Below, piece by piece: positions 27,141 to 35,893 of a stretch of 64,000 nt of DNA; position 1 is the stretch's first letter; every line of letters begins with the position of its first letter. Both the position numbers and the translations under genes were made by a program. This DNA is from DASTFY01 sp963769115 (GTDB taxonomy: Bacteria > Actinomycetota > Acidimicrobiia > Acidimicrobiales > Ilumatobacteraceae): contig CAVYKN010000016.1 of the NCBI GenBank assembly GCA_963769115.1, positions 80,443 through 144,442 of the forward strand, in the 5' to 3' direction. Below the pieces are notes generated by a model, which did not search any database, was not told where the DNA came from, and worked only from the letters and a program-made list of their open reading frames with translations.

Positions 27141-27755
27141 TCAGACGAGCGTCCTGCCCTCGCGATCGTCGACCACCAGGGTCCCGGCCCACTTGTCCCA
27201 CAAGGTCTCGTGGTAGGTCGAGAAGATCATGAACGTCGCCACCAACGAGAAGATCCCGCACGTGAGCTGACCGATGATGCCGATGGCCAGGCCGCGGATG
27301 ACGAAGTCCCGCAGGGCCATCTCGCCCCAGGTCGCCGCCCGTCCGGTCCGCTTCATCACCACCCGCTGCCCGCAGATCTGCTTGCCGGGCGTCTGCCCCT
27401 TCGACCAGACGATCAGCGTCCAGACCAGCCAGCCGATGATGAGGGTCACGATGATGAGGAGGAGGTCGATGAGCGACGCCCCGAGCCGCGCCCAGGGGTT
27501 GGTCAACGGGATGCCGTCGGGCACGCGCTCGTCCCCGACCACGGGCGCCGGTGCGTACGGCTGGTACTGGTAGTGGACCGGCGCGGCGGTGGCGTAGGCC
27601 GGGGGGATCGGCGCCATCACGGGCGGGGCGGCGACGGGATCGATCGCGGTGACACCGCCGTCGGCGACGTAGTCCGACCACGTCTGACCGTCCCACCACC
27701 GCAGCTGGTGGCGGCCGGTCGGATCGGCGTGCCACTGAGCGTCAATCTGACTCAC
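27141..27755 (-). CDS. RDD-family membrane protein with N-terminal DUF2510 domain
   Basis: 204 residues. An N-terminal DUF2510 motif (WHADPTGRHQLRWWDGQTW) and a Pro/Ala/Tyr linker precede an RDD domain with RLGASLIDLLLIIVTLIIGW, KGQTPGKQICGQRV and a final membrane helix. RDD proteins are small membrane proteins of mostly unknown or ion-transport-related function. It starts divergently from the gene pair at 27884. Confidence 0.85.
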   Translation of the reverse strand: MSQIDAQWHADPTGRHQLRWWDGQTWSDYVADGGVTAIDPVAAPPVMAPIPPAYATAAPVHYQYQPYAPAPVVGDERVPDGIPLTNPWARLGASLIDLLLIIVTLIIGWLVWTLIVWSKGQTPGKQICGQRVVMKRTGRAATWGEMALRDFVIRGLAIGIIGQLTCGIFSLVATFMIFSTYHETLWDKWAGTLVVDDREGRTLV

Positions 27756-27883
27756 GATCGCTCCTCCTCCCCGCGGCGGATCCCGCTGTCACCGCGCGAG
27801 GTGGCCAATGTGTAGTCCGCCTCGCTGTGTCGTGCACGGGACCGGCCCGCAGCGGTGACGCGCCGCACGGCTAGCCTCGCGAC

Positions 27884-28357
27884 GTGCAGGGCGGCGCAGC
27901 CGACTCGGCTGCGGCTGCCGCAGCCACGGAGCTGACGGGCGGGGCGCGGCGGGCCCGCCTCGCCGTCGCCGCGGTCGTGTGCGGGCTGCTGCTGGCCGGC
28001 ACCGCGTGGGGGCAGGACGACCACTTCCCGTTCGGGCCCTTCCGCATGTACGCCACCCGCCAGCGGCTCGACGGCACGACGAGCTGGTACCAGCTCGAGG
28101 CGACGACGGTCGAGGGCCAGCGGATCTTCCTGCCCGGCTCGGCATACGGCCTGCGGCGGGCCGAGCTCGAGGGCCAGATCCCCCGCTTCGTGACCGATCC
28201 CGGGCTGCTCGGCGAGCTGGCGTCCGCCTACGAGGTGCGGCGGCCGGACGGACCGGACCTGGCCGAGGTCCACTTGGTCAAGTGGCGCCAGCGCCTGGAG
28301 GGCGGCCGCCCGTCCGGCGAACCGACGAGCGAGACGGTGGCGACGTGGCGTCGTTGA
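27884..28357 (+). CDS. Uncharacterised single-span protein paired with an HTTM protein
   Basis: 157 residues. One N-terminal hydrophobic segment (RLAVAAVVCGLLLAGTAWG) anchors or exports a domain with WGQDDHFPFGPFRMYATRQR, a pattern often seen in small proteins beside HTTM genes. No catalytic motif recognised. Starts at GTG 27884; the stop overlaps the HTTM gene start by 13 bp, so the two are translated together. Confidence 0.75.
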   Translation: MQGGAADSAAAAAATELTGGARRARLAVAAVVCGLLLAGTAWGQDDHFPFGPFRMYATRQRLDGTTSWYQLEATTVEGQRIFLPGSAYGLRRAELEGQIPRFVTDPGLLGELASAYEVRRPDGPDLAEVHLVKWRQRLEGGRPSGEPTSETVATWRR

Positions 28358-29247
28358 TCCCCCCGGGACCGGCCGGCGCAGTCGGCGCTCAACCCGTCGG
28401 CCCGGCCCGCACCAGCCGCGCCGGCTGGTGGTTCCCGCCGACCGCGCTCGGCCGCGTGGCCGCGCTGCGCCTGCTGGCCTACGCGTTCGTGCCGGTCGAC
28501 GTGCTGGTGACGACGACGTGGGTCGGTCAGCACGGTGACGTCCCCGGCGTCCTGTACCGGCCGGTGATGGTCGCCCGCCTCCTCCACCTCCCCACGCCGA
28601 CCCGGACCGGCGTCGACCTGCTGAAGCTGGCGCTGTTGGTGGCGACGGTGACGGCCCTCGTCGCCGTCCTGACCCGCGCCACCGCCCTCGTGCGGGCGGC
28701 CGGCGTCGCCGTGTTCGCGCTCTACGGCTGGTGGATGCTCGTGGCCATGTCCTACGGGAAGGTGGACCACGATCGGTTCGCCTTCCTCGTGCTCCTCGGC
28801 GTGCTGCCCACCGTCGGAGCCGCGGCGCTGGGCGAGCAGCGCCGCTCGCTGCAGGCCGGCTGGGCGGTGCGGATGACGCAGGTGGCGGTCGTGGCGACGT
28901 ACTTCCTCGCCGCCTGGGGCAAGCTCCGCTTCGGGGGCTGGAACTGGGCGACGGGCGCCACGCTGACCCGTGCCGTCCTGCGCCGTGGCACCGACCTGGC
29001 GCAGTGGACGCTCGACCATCCCGGTGTTCTGCGCACCTTCCAGTGGCTCCTGCTCCTGCTGGAGCTCGCCGCGCCGCTTCTCCTGGTCGTGCGACGGGAG
29101 CGGACGAGGTACGTGATCGTCGGCGCGCTGATCGCCTTCCACGTGATCACCTACCTGGCGATCTCGATCATCTTCCTCCCCCACGTCGTGGCCCTCACCG
29201 CGTTCCTCCCCCTGGAGCGGCTGGGCCGGCGGGAGGCGCCCTCCTAG
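28345..29247 (+). CDS. HTTM-domain membrane protein
   Basis: 300 residues with about seven membrane segments, including VAVLTRATALVRAAGVAVFA, YGWWMLVAMSYGKVDHDRF and VAVVATYFLAAWGKLRFGGW. This topology and the WGKLxxGGWNW pattern match HTTM proteins related to the membrane part of vitamin-K-dependent gamma-carboxylase. Function in bacteria is generally unknown. GTG at 28345 overlaps the upstream gene. It is convergent with the VIT1-type gene, with a 4-bp overlap of ends. Confidence 0.82.
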   Translation: MASLIPPGPAGAVGAQPVGPARTSRAGWWFPPTALGRVAALRLLAYAFVPVDVLVTTTWVGQHGDVPGVLYRPVMVARLLHLPTPTRTGVDLLKLALLVATVTALVAVLTRATALVRAAGVAVFALYGWWMLVAMSYGKVDHDRFAFLVLLGVLPTVGAAALGEQRRSLQAGWAVRMTQVAVVATYFLAAWGKLRFGGWNWATGATLTRAVLRRGTDLAQWTLDHPGVLRTFQWLLLLLELAAPLLLVVRRERTRYVIVGALIAFHVITYLAISIIFLPHVVALTAFLPLERLGRREAPS

Positions 29248-29973
29248 ACCGCCGCTCCGACGAGCCGGCCGACCACATTGGTCACCGCGAAGGCCAGCAG
29301 CAGCAGCCCGGCCTGTCGAACCGCCGACCGCCAGCGACTGCGGCGGGTGAGCAGCGCCAGGCCCGCACCGAGCGCCAGCGCGGCGACGACGCCGAGCACC
29401 AGGCTGAGGACGAGGGCCACGGTCCCACCGGCGAACAGCCACGGCAACAGCGGGATGGCGGCGCCGGCGGAGAACGCGGCGAACGACGAGGCGGCAGCGA
29501 GCACCGGCGACCCCAGCGCACCGGGGTCGAGGCCGAGCTCCTCGCGGGCGTGGGCCTCGAGAGCGGTCTCCGGATCCTCCATCATCCGGCGGGCCACCGT
29601 TCATGGCCGTGGCCTGATCGAGTCCCCGCTCGACGTAGATGCCGGCCAGCTCCCGCGTCTCGCCCGCAGGGTCGTGCTCGATCTCGGCGCGCTCGATGTC
29701 CAGCTCGTGCTCGAGGAGCTCCTGGTTGGCCCGGACCGAGACGTACTCCCCGACCGCCATCGACAGCGCGCCGGCCACCAGGCCGGCCAGCCCCACCACC
29801 ACGACGTCGGCCCGGACGGCGGAGGCCCCCGCGACACCGGCGACCAGGCTGAGGTTCGACACCAGCCCGTCGCTCATGCCGAACACCGCGGCACGGGCGG
29901 CGCCGGACGACCATCGCCCGTGCCGCTCGGCCCGGTACACCCGGTGCGAGAGGACGAGTCCCTCAGCAGCCAT
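29244..29973 (-). CDS. VIT1/CCC1-type Fe/Mn transporter (frameshifted)
   Basis: About 243 residues. The first membrane helix has FGMSDGLVSNLSLVAGVAGA. A metal-binding cytoplasmic helical region follows (ELLEHELDIERAEIEHDPAG), and three C-terminal membrane helices with PVLAAASSFAAFSAGAAIPL. The frame shifts at the AA pair near 29600 (TT on the plus strand); removing one base gives an unbroken domain. VIT1-like proteins move Fe(II) or Mn(II) across membranes, usually out of the cytosol. Confidence 0.82.
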
Positions 29974-30058
29974 CGCGGTCAGTGTCGGACCTGTGGGCGC
30001 CGCGGACAACATGATCTTGTCCGGCAGGCATCCCTCACACCGAGGGCGCGCCCCGCCT

Positions 30059-30078
30059 GACCCCACCCCGGTGGGGTC
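30059..30078. terminator. Hairpin after the cytochrome c gene
   Basis: GACCCCACC (30059-30067) and GGTGGGGTC (30070-30078) form a perfect 9-bp stem with a 2-base centre, 16 bp after the cytochrome c stop on the minus strand. It is a plausible terminator. Confidence 0.6.
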
Positions 30079-30093
30079 GGCGGTGGGGTCCGG

Positions 30094-30502
30094 TCAGGGT
30101 TCGTTCAGCAGGTAGTCGACGAGCGCGTCCACCTCGGCGGGGGACACGGCGATGCCCGGCATGGCGGCCACCGGACCGGTCGGGACGAACGCCGGCGACA
30201 CGAAGGATCCAGGGCGCGGTGATCGACTCCCGCACGTACTCCTCCGCGCTCAGCCCGGGCCGGCGTTCCCCGGCCCACGTCGCGACGTCGGCCAGGGTCG
30301 GCCCGGCCGGGAGGAGGGCCGAGCTCTCGGGACCGTCGTGGCAGGTGGCGCAGCCCTTGGCCATGAACAGCGTGGCTCCGTCGGCAACGGGCGCGGGCTC
30401 GGCCTCGCCCGCCGTCGAGGGCTCGGAGCCCCAGGCCCACCCGGTCAGGGCGGCCAGCCCGAGGGTCAGGGCACCGGCGGCCACGGCGACACGGGTGCTC
30501 AC
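30094..30502 (-). CDS. Small membrane-anchored or secreted c-type cytochrome (frameshifted)
   Basis: About 135 residues. An N-terminal hydrophobic signal/anchor (VAVAAGALTLGLAALTGWAW) precedes a single-heme domain with the heme motif CATCH (KGCATCHDG) and the distal Met in VAAMPGIAVSP. One extra C in the CCC at 30212-30214 (GGG on the plus strand) splits the frame; removal joins ESITAP to GSFVSPAFVPTGPV and the usual C-terminal helix VDALVDYLL. It transfers electrons outside the membrane. The YtkA-like gene 16 bp upstream is in the same operon. Confidence 0.85.
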
Positions 30503-30518
30503 GATCGAGCGGCCGCGC

Positions 30519-31052
30519 TCAGGCCACCGCAGACCGGCGAGGCCGGCGACGCGGGCGGGGCAGACCGGCGAGGGCGGCGACGAACACGATCGCCGAGGCG
30601 GCCGTCAGCGCCAGCAAGCCGTAGCGCACGGGCTCAGGCCAGCGCCGGCCGTCGTCGCCCGTGGGAGCCACGCCCCCACCGGTCGCCACCACGAGCGGCC
30701 CGAGGTCCTGCGGCCCGAACCAACCCTGGATGACCTCCCAGCGGTGGGTGCCGGCGGGAAGGACGACATCGGCGACGTAGTGCCCGAGCGGCCCTTCGGC
30801 GCGGGCCGGGAACACGTTGGTCTTCCCGCCCCCTTCGGTATGGACGATGAGGCGCACACCGTCGAGGGCCACGGGGGTCACCCCGTGCTGGCGGATGGTG
30901 AACCCGACCGGCGTCGGCTCGTCCGGCGTGATCGCGGAGAGCGGGTCGAGCGTGGTGACGGCGAAACCGCCGGCCCCGGCCTGACCGGAGGGGACGAGGG
31001 CTACGGCGAGCCCGGCCAACAGGACGACGGCGGCGAGGACGACACGCTTCAT
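30519..31052 (-). CDS. YtkA/FixH-like secreted domain protein with C-terminal anchor
   Basis: 177 residues. A signal peptide (MKRVVLAAVVLLAGLAVALV) is followed by a beta-sandwich of the YtkA/CopC type (PVGFTIRQHGVTPVALDGVR; HYVADVVLPAGTHRWEVIQG) and a C-terminal membrane helix. Such domains occur with copper handling or cytochrome oxidase assembly. The cytochrome c encoded 16 bp downstream supports an envelope redox role, but no clear Cu-ligand set is visible. Confidence 0.75.
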   Translation of the reverse strand: MKRVVLAAVVLLAGLAVALVPSGQAGAGGFAVTTLDPLSAITPDEPTPVGFTIRQHGVTPVALDGVRLIVHTEGGGKTNVFPARAEGPLGHYVADVVLPAGTHRWEVIQGWFGPQDLGPLVVATGGGVAPTGDDGRRWPEPVRYGLLALTAASAIVFVAALAGLPRPRRRPRRSAVA

Positions 31053-31114
31053 GCCCCTCCTACACCGGTCGGCAGGAACAGGTTCCCACACAGGTTCCCC
31101 GGCGCCGAGGAGGC

Positions 31115-31703
31115 TCAGCGGGCGAGCATCGGCCCGACGGTGGCGTGGAGGGTCGAGAGCTGGCGGGACGGCGGCCAGCTCTCGGGATCGAAGAGCGCCT
31201 GCATGGCGATGCCGTCGGCCACCGCGATCAACTGCTCGGCGCGGGCCAGGCACGCGGCCCGATCGTCGCCGCGGCCGTCGTCACCGGCCTCCAGGAGATC
31301 GGCCAGCCCGTCCCGGAAGTCCCGGTAGGCGTCGCGCTGGGCGCGGGAGAGCTCATCGTCCCCGGCCGCCTGCGCGCAGAAGGCCACGGTCACCATCCAG
31401 TGGCGCCGACCGTCGTCGTCGAGGGGCAGCGCGCCCTCCAGGGAGTGCAGCAGAGCCTCCTCCGGCCGTCCGCGGGTCGCGGGCCTCACGCGCCGCGTGG
31501 CGCTGGGCCAGGGAGGAGCGGAAGGTGAACAGCAGCAGCTCCCGCTTGTCGGCGAAGTAGTGCGTCAGCGCTCCCGTCGTCCACCCGGCCTCCGCGGCCA
31601 CGTCGCGCAGGGTCGCCGCGCCCACGCCGGCGCGGGCGATGAGCTGGGCCGCGGCGGCGGCCAGTTCGGCCCGCCGCTCTGCGCTGTCGACCACCTTCGG
31701 CAT
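31115..31703 (-). CDS. TetR family regulator (frameshifted), divergent from a Rieske oxygenase
   Basis: About 196 residues. The N-terminal helix-turn-helix reads AATLRDVAAEAGWTTGALTH followed by YFADKRELL. The C-terminal ligand domain (QLIAVADGIAMQALFDPESW) is in another frame after about 31465-31480; one extra base explains it. ATG at 31703 is preferred over a TTG 9 bp upstream. A perfect TGTTATATAACA palindrome lies between it and the divergent oxygenase gene, the expected place for TetR control of both. Confidence 0.85.
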
Positions 31704-31723
31704 TGACGCCAATGTATCACAGA

Positions 31724-31735
31724 TGTTATATAACA
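31724..31735. promoter_or_regulatory. Palindromic TetR operator candidate
   Basis: TGTTATATAACA is a perfect 12-bp palindrome, flanked by CACAGA on the left and GTGTG on the right so that weaker symmetry extends outward. It sits 21 bp from the TetR start and 59 bp from the oxygenase start, in the only AT-rich stretch of the region. Confidence 0.7.
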
Positions 31736-31794
31736 GTGTGTTATCTACGATCTCGTGCGTGGTATCGTCGCCGCGCGCAGCGAGGAGGAGTGCC

Positions 31795-32941
31795 GTGGTC
31801 TACGTCCCGACTCGTGGTGACGTCCCCGTCCGTCTCGGACCGGGCGTGCCCATCACCCCTGGTTACGGGCCGAGCAGCATGAGCCGCCAGCCGTACACCG
31901 ATCCGATGCAGTTCGAGCTCGAACGCGAGAAGGTCCTCAACACCACCTGGCTGATCGCCGGCCGTTCGTCGGAGATCCCCGACACCGGGGACTGGCTCAG
32001 CTTCGAGAGCCATGGTGAGACCGCGGTCGTCACCCGCCAGCCGGACGGCTCGGTGGCCGCGTTCCACAACGTCTGCCAGCACCGTGGGCCGACGTTCGTG
32101 ACCGAGTGGAAAGGCTGCGGGGCCAAGAGGTTCACCTGCCCCTACCACGGCTGGATCTACGACACGACCGGCAAGGTCGTCGGCGTCCCGGAGAAGATCG
32201 ACTTCGCCGAGGAGCAGCTGCAGGACCTGCGGGCCCCCTCGGTCGCCGCCGACGAGTGGGGCGGCTGGATCTGGCTGAACCTGTCCGGCCCGGACGCGGC
32301 GCCGCCGCTGCGGGAGTGGATCGGCGAGGACATCATGGTCGACCTCGGCCAGTTCGGGATGGAGGACATGGTCCTGCTCGAGATGCTCGAGTGGGACGTG
32401 CCCGTGAGCTACAAGGCCATCGTCGACGGGTTCAACGAGATCTACCACACCGCGTCGCTGCACCACGTCGGCAACGCCTGGACGAAGTCGGCCAAGGACA
32501 CGACGTTCCACGTGGTCAACGACCACAACTACATGTGCTTCGTGCCCCGCCAGCAGTACCGGGAGCAGCTGGAGGAGAACTGGGACCACCACCGGTACGC
32601 CATCTGCCACTACGTCGTGTTCCCGAACACCGTGTTCAACTGCAACCCCGAGCACATCCAGGTGTTCAACCCGATCCCCATCGACGTGGACCGCACCCGG
32701 TTCCTGTGCTGGGAGCTCATCTACCCCGGGGACGAGGACGACCCCGAGTACGTCGAGTACCGGGACCGGATGCTCGACCACTGGGAGCACCTCAAGGTCG
32801 TGGTGGGCGAGGACATCGACATCTACCAGCAGCTCAAGCGCACCAAGCGATCGAGCGCCTACACCAGGAACCTGCTCTCGTCCGCGCGAGTTCAAGATCG
32901 CCCACTACCACAACCTCATGGCGGAGATGATCCGGGGCTGA
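31795..32941 (+). CDS. Rieske non-heme iron oxygenase, alpha subunit (3' frameshift)
   Basis: About 381 residues. The Rieske [2Fe-2S] ligands are Cys94 and His96 (NVCQHRG) and Cys115 and His118 (CPYHGWIYD). The catalytic domain has the mononuclear iron motif in DGFNEIYHTASLHH. The last 20 residues read in the next frame after about 32883 (EFKIAHYHNLMAEMIRG), with one extra base. GTG at 31795 follows GAGGAGGAG. These enzymes hydroxylate aromatic or steroid-like substrates with electrons from a ferredoxin and reductase, neither encoded here. The substrate cannot be named. Likely TetR-controlled. Confidence 0.9.
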
Positions 32942-32956
32942 CCGCTCCGGACCAGG

Positions 32957-33829
32957 TCAGGTGAGCGCCGGAGCGAGCGCTCGCCACTCCTGGCGCGGCA
33001 ACTCGGCGGGCTGATCGGTCAGCACCTGCACGCAGACGTGGTCGGCGCCGGCGTCCCGGTGCTCCTGGACGCGGGCGGCGATGGCCGATTCGTCCCCCCA
33101 CGCCACGAGGGCGTCCACCAACCGGTCGCTCCCGCCGTCGACGAGGTCCTCGTCCTCGATGCCGAACCGCCGCCAGTTGTTGACGTAGTTCGGCAGCTCC
33201 ATGTAGCGGGAGAGGTGCTGCCGCGCCTTCGCTCGAGCCGTGGCGGGGTCCGTGTCGAGCACGACGCCCTGCTCGGGCGCGACCAGCCCGTCCGGTCCGA
33301 GCGCTTCGCGCGCTCGTTGCGTGTGCAACGGCGTCACCAGATACGGGTGCGTGCCGGCCGTCCGATCCCGCGCCAGCTCGAGCATCTTCGGACCCAGCGC
33401 GGCCAGGGCCCGCCGGTCCGGGGGCAGCGGCGGGTCGGCGGCGTCGAGCTCGTCGAGGAAGTCCACCATCCGCGCCAACGGCTGGCTGTACGTGCCGGGC
33501 TCGTTCACGCGGTCGATGAGCGGCCGGTGGCTCACACCGAGACCGAGCAGCAACCGGTCACCGTGATCGGCCGTGAGGCGGGCGTGCTCGGCCGCCGTCT
33601 CGTCTGCACCGTGCATCCAGATGTTGAGGATGCCGGTGGCGACGGTCACCGTGCTCGTCGCCCCGAGGAGGTTGCGCAGCGTCCCGAACACGTCGCCGCC
33701 CACGTCTGGTACCCAGAGCGCGGACCATCCCATCTCCTCGAGCTCGGCGGCGGCCTCGGCGACCTGGGCCGCGTCGCCGTAGCGCAGCTGTCCGCTCCAG
33801 ATGCCGGTCCCGGTCAGGTCGAAGCTCAT
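32957..33829 (-). CDS. LLM-class F420-dependent oxidoreductase
   Basis: 290 residues, TIM-barrel of the luciferase-like family. TGIWSGQLRYGDAAQVAEAA, WVPDVGGDVFGTLRNLLGAT and VATGILNIWMHGADE match the actinobacterial F420 subgroup. It would use reduced F420 to act on an unknown substrate. ATG at 33829 is chosen since upstream residues are not family-like. Ends 15 bp from the convergent oxygenase. Confidence 0.87.
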   Translation of the reverse strand: MSFDLTGTGIWSGQLRYGDAAQVAEAAAELEEMGWSALWVPDVGGDVFGTLRNLLGATSTVTVATGILNIWMHGADETAAEHARLTADHGDRLLLGLGVSHRPLIDRVNEPGTYSQPLARMVDFLDELDAADPPLPPDRRALAALGPKMLELARDRTAGTHPYLVTPLHTQRAREALGPDGLVAPEQGVVLDTDPATARAKARQHLSRYMELPNYVNNWRRFGIEDEDLVDGGSDRLVDALVAWGDESAIAARVQEHRDAGADHVCVQVLTDQPAELPRQEWRALAPALT

Positions 33830-33867
33830 CCGGGGAGGTTGCCACACGGCACGGCCACGCTGGCCGG

Positions 33868-34860
33868 TCAGCCCTCCGGATCGGGTACCGATCCGGCCTG
33901 ACGCCGAGCCCGGGCCCGCCGCTTGCCCTCGTGCATCGCCGCCACCCGGGCGACCGGGATGGCGTGCCCCTCGGCGACGAGATCGGGCGGGAGGACCTGC
34001 GGCGCGGGCATGGCGTCCGCCCAGGGATCACGGTCACCCAACCGGTCGAGAGCGGTCAGGATCGTCAGCTCGCTCGGCACGACATCGTCGAGCTCGTCCC
34101 AGGCCAGCGGGAACGAGACCGGTACGCCGGGACGGACGCGTGGGCTGTACGCGGCCACGACGGTCGCGCCGCCGCTGCGGGTGGAGTCGATGAAGACCTT
34201 GCCCTCGCGGTCTTCCTTGAGGAAGGCCGTGGTCGCGATGGTCGGATCGAGGCGCTCGGCCCGGATCGCGATGGCCCGCGTCGCCGCGGCCGCGTCCTCC
34301 ATGGGGGTGCCGAGATCGATCGGTACGTAGATGTGGACGCCCTTCGATCCGCTGGTCTTCACGGCGCCGGCCAACCCGGCCTCGTCGAGGGCCTGCCGGA
34401 CGAGCTTGGCCGTGGCCACGACACCGGCGAACGCCTCCGCTGTGGGCGGGTCGAGATCGAGCACCACGTGGGTGACGTGGTCGGGCCGGTCAACGGTGAC
34501 CAGCGTCGGGTGGTACTCGACCGCCCGCTGGTTCGCGAACCACAACAGCGTGCGCCGGTCGTTGCAGAGGGCGTAGGCCACGGTGCGCTGCGAGGCCTCG
34601 GCCCACAGCGGCGCGCGCAGGATCCAGTCCGGGGCGTGCTTGGGGAGGTTCTTCTGCATGAACGGCTGCTGGCCCCGGGTGACCCGGATGACGGACAGCG
34701 GCCGGTCGTGCAGCCCGGGCAGAAGCCGATCGCGCACGCCATCGAGGTAGTCGACGAGGTCGCGCTTCGTCGTCCCCGCGCCGTCGAACAAGGGCTGGTC
34801 GAGGTTCGTGAGTTGGACGCCGGCCCGTTCCTCCTGCCCACTCCCCGACTTGGCCGCCAT
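33868..34860 (-). CDS. Stand-alone LigD-type DNA polymerase/primase domain
   Basis: 330 residues covering only the PolDom of bacterial NHEJ ligase D. The metal-binding VVLDLDPP motif, the SGSKGVHIYVPI nucleotide site and DSTRSGGATVVAAYSPR are intact. Such proteins add templated or untemplated NTPs at DNA breaks with Ku and a ligase. No Ku or ligase domain is encoded in the window. It starts 5 bp after the ACC deaminase stop, so it is transcriptionally joined to a metabolic operon. Confidence 0.9.
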   Translation of the reverse strand: MAAKSGSGQEERAGVQLTNLDQPLFDGAGTTKRDLVDYLDGVRDRLLPGLHDRPLSVIRVTRGQQPFMQKNLPKHAPDWILRAPLWAEASQRTVAYALCNDRRTLLWFANQRAVEYHPTLVTVDRPDHVTHVVLDLDPPTAEAFAGVVATAKLVRQALDEAGLAGAVKTSGSKGVHIYVPIDLGTPMEDAAAATRAIAIRAERLDPTIATTAFLKEDREGKVFIDSTRSGGATVVAAYSPRVRPGVPVSFPLAWDELDDVVPSELTILTALDRLGDRDPWADAMPAPQVLPPDLVAEGHAIPVARVAAMHEGKRRARARRQAGSVPDPEG

Positions 34861-34865
34861 CGTCG

Positions 34866-35876
34866 TCAGAGCACGCCGGCATAGGCCGGCAGGCATGGCT
34901 GCCCGCCAAGGTGCGCGTACAGCACCTTCGAGCCGGCCGGAATCTCCCCGGAGCCGACGAGACCGATGAGTCCCGCCATCGACTTGCCCTCGTAGACGGG
35001 GTCGGTGAGCATCCCTTCGAAACGGGCACAGGTGCGGATGGCGTCGATCGTCGTTGCGTCGGGGATGCCGTAGATGCCGGCCGAGTAGCCGTCGACGAGG
35101 ACGATCTCGTCGTCGCGCAACTCCCGTCCGAGCCCGATGGCCTTGGCCGTCGCGGCGGCGATCCTGGTCACCTGGGAGCGCGTCTTCTCCATGGTTGCGG
35201 ATGCATCGATGCCGATGACGCGGCGGTCCTGGCGCTCCTCCAGGGCGAACCCGGCGATCATGCCGGCGTGCGTCGAGCCGGTCACGGTGCAGACGATGAC
35301 GTGGTCGAAGAAGATGCCGTGCTCCGCCTCCTGCTGCGCGACCTCGCGCGCCCAGTTGGCGAAGCCAAGACCACCCAGCGGATGGTCCGACGCACCGGCG
35401 GGGATCGGATACGGCTTCCCGCCCGCCTCCACGACGGAGTCGATCGCCCGCTGCCAGCTGTCGCGGACGCCGATGTCGAACCCGGCCGGGTCCATCCGCA
35501 CATCCCCGCCCATCATCCGGGACAGTTGGATGTTTCCCACCTTGTCGTAGACGACGTCGGGCCAGTCGACCCAGGCCTCCTGCACCGTCACCGCCTTCAG
35601 CCCGAGGTGGGCAGCCACGCCCGTCACCTGCCTGGTGTGGTTGGACTGCACCCCACCGATCGACACCAGCGTGTCGCAGCCCTGCGCCAGCGCATCCGGC
35701 ACGAGGTACTCGAGCTTGCGCGTCTTGTTGCCACCGAAGGCGATGCCGGAATTGCAGTCCTCGCGCTTGGCCCAGATCTCCACGTGCCCACCGAGGTGCG
35801 CGCTCAGGCGGGGCAGCGGATGGATCGGCGAGGGACCGAACGTCAAGGGGTAGCGCTCGAAGTCGTCGAGGCTCAT
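34866..35876 (-). CDS. acdS: 1-aminocyclopropane-1-carboxylate deaminase
   Basis: 336 residues, PLP-dependent; converts ACC, the plant ethylene precursor, to 2-oxobutyrate and ammonia. PLP Lys51 is in FGGNKTRKLEY. The residues that separate true ACC deaminase from D-cysteine desulfhydrase are present: Glu296 (DPVYEGKSM) and Leu323 (YAHLGG), equivalent to Glu295 and Leu322; desulfhydrases have Ser and Thr. The start RYPLTFGPSPIHPL and core SIGGVQSNHTRQV match the family closely. It lies 17 bp after nitrile hydratase alpha, in one operon. Confidence 0.93.
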   Translation of the reverse strand: MSLDDFERYPLTFGPSPIHPLPRLSAHLGGHVEIWAKREDCNSGIAFGGNKTRKLEYLVPDALAQGCDTLVSIGGVQSNHTRQVTGVAAHLGLKAVTVQEAWVDWPDVVYDKVGNIQLSRMMGGDVRMDPAGFDIGVRDSWQRAIDSVVEAGGKPYPIPAGASDHPLGGLGFANWAREVAQQEAEHGIFFDHVIVCTVTGSTHAGMIAGFALEERQDRRVIGIDASATMEKTRSQVTRIAAATAKAIGLGRELRDDEIVLVDGYSAGIYGIPDATTIDAIRTCARFEGMLTDPVYEGKSMAGLIGLVGSGEIPAGSKVLYAHLGGQPCLPAYAGVL

Positions 35877-35893
35877 GGGGCCCGGACCTCGGC

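Noticed and set aside
34866..35876. D-cysteine desulfhydrase as the name for the PLP enzyme
   Set aside because: Desulfhydrases have Ser and Thr where this protein has Glu296 and Leu323; the rest matches ACC deaminase closely.
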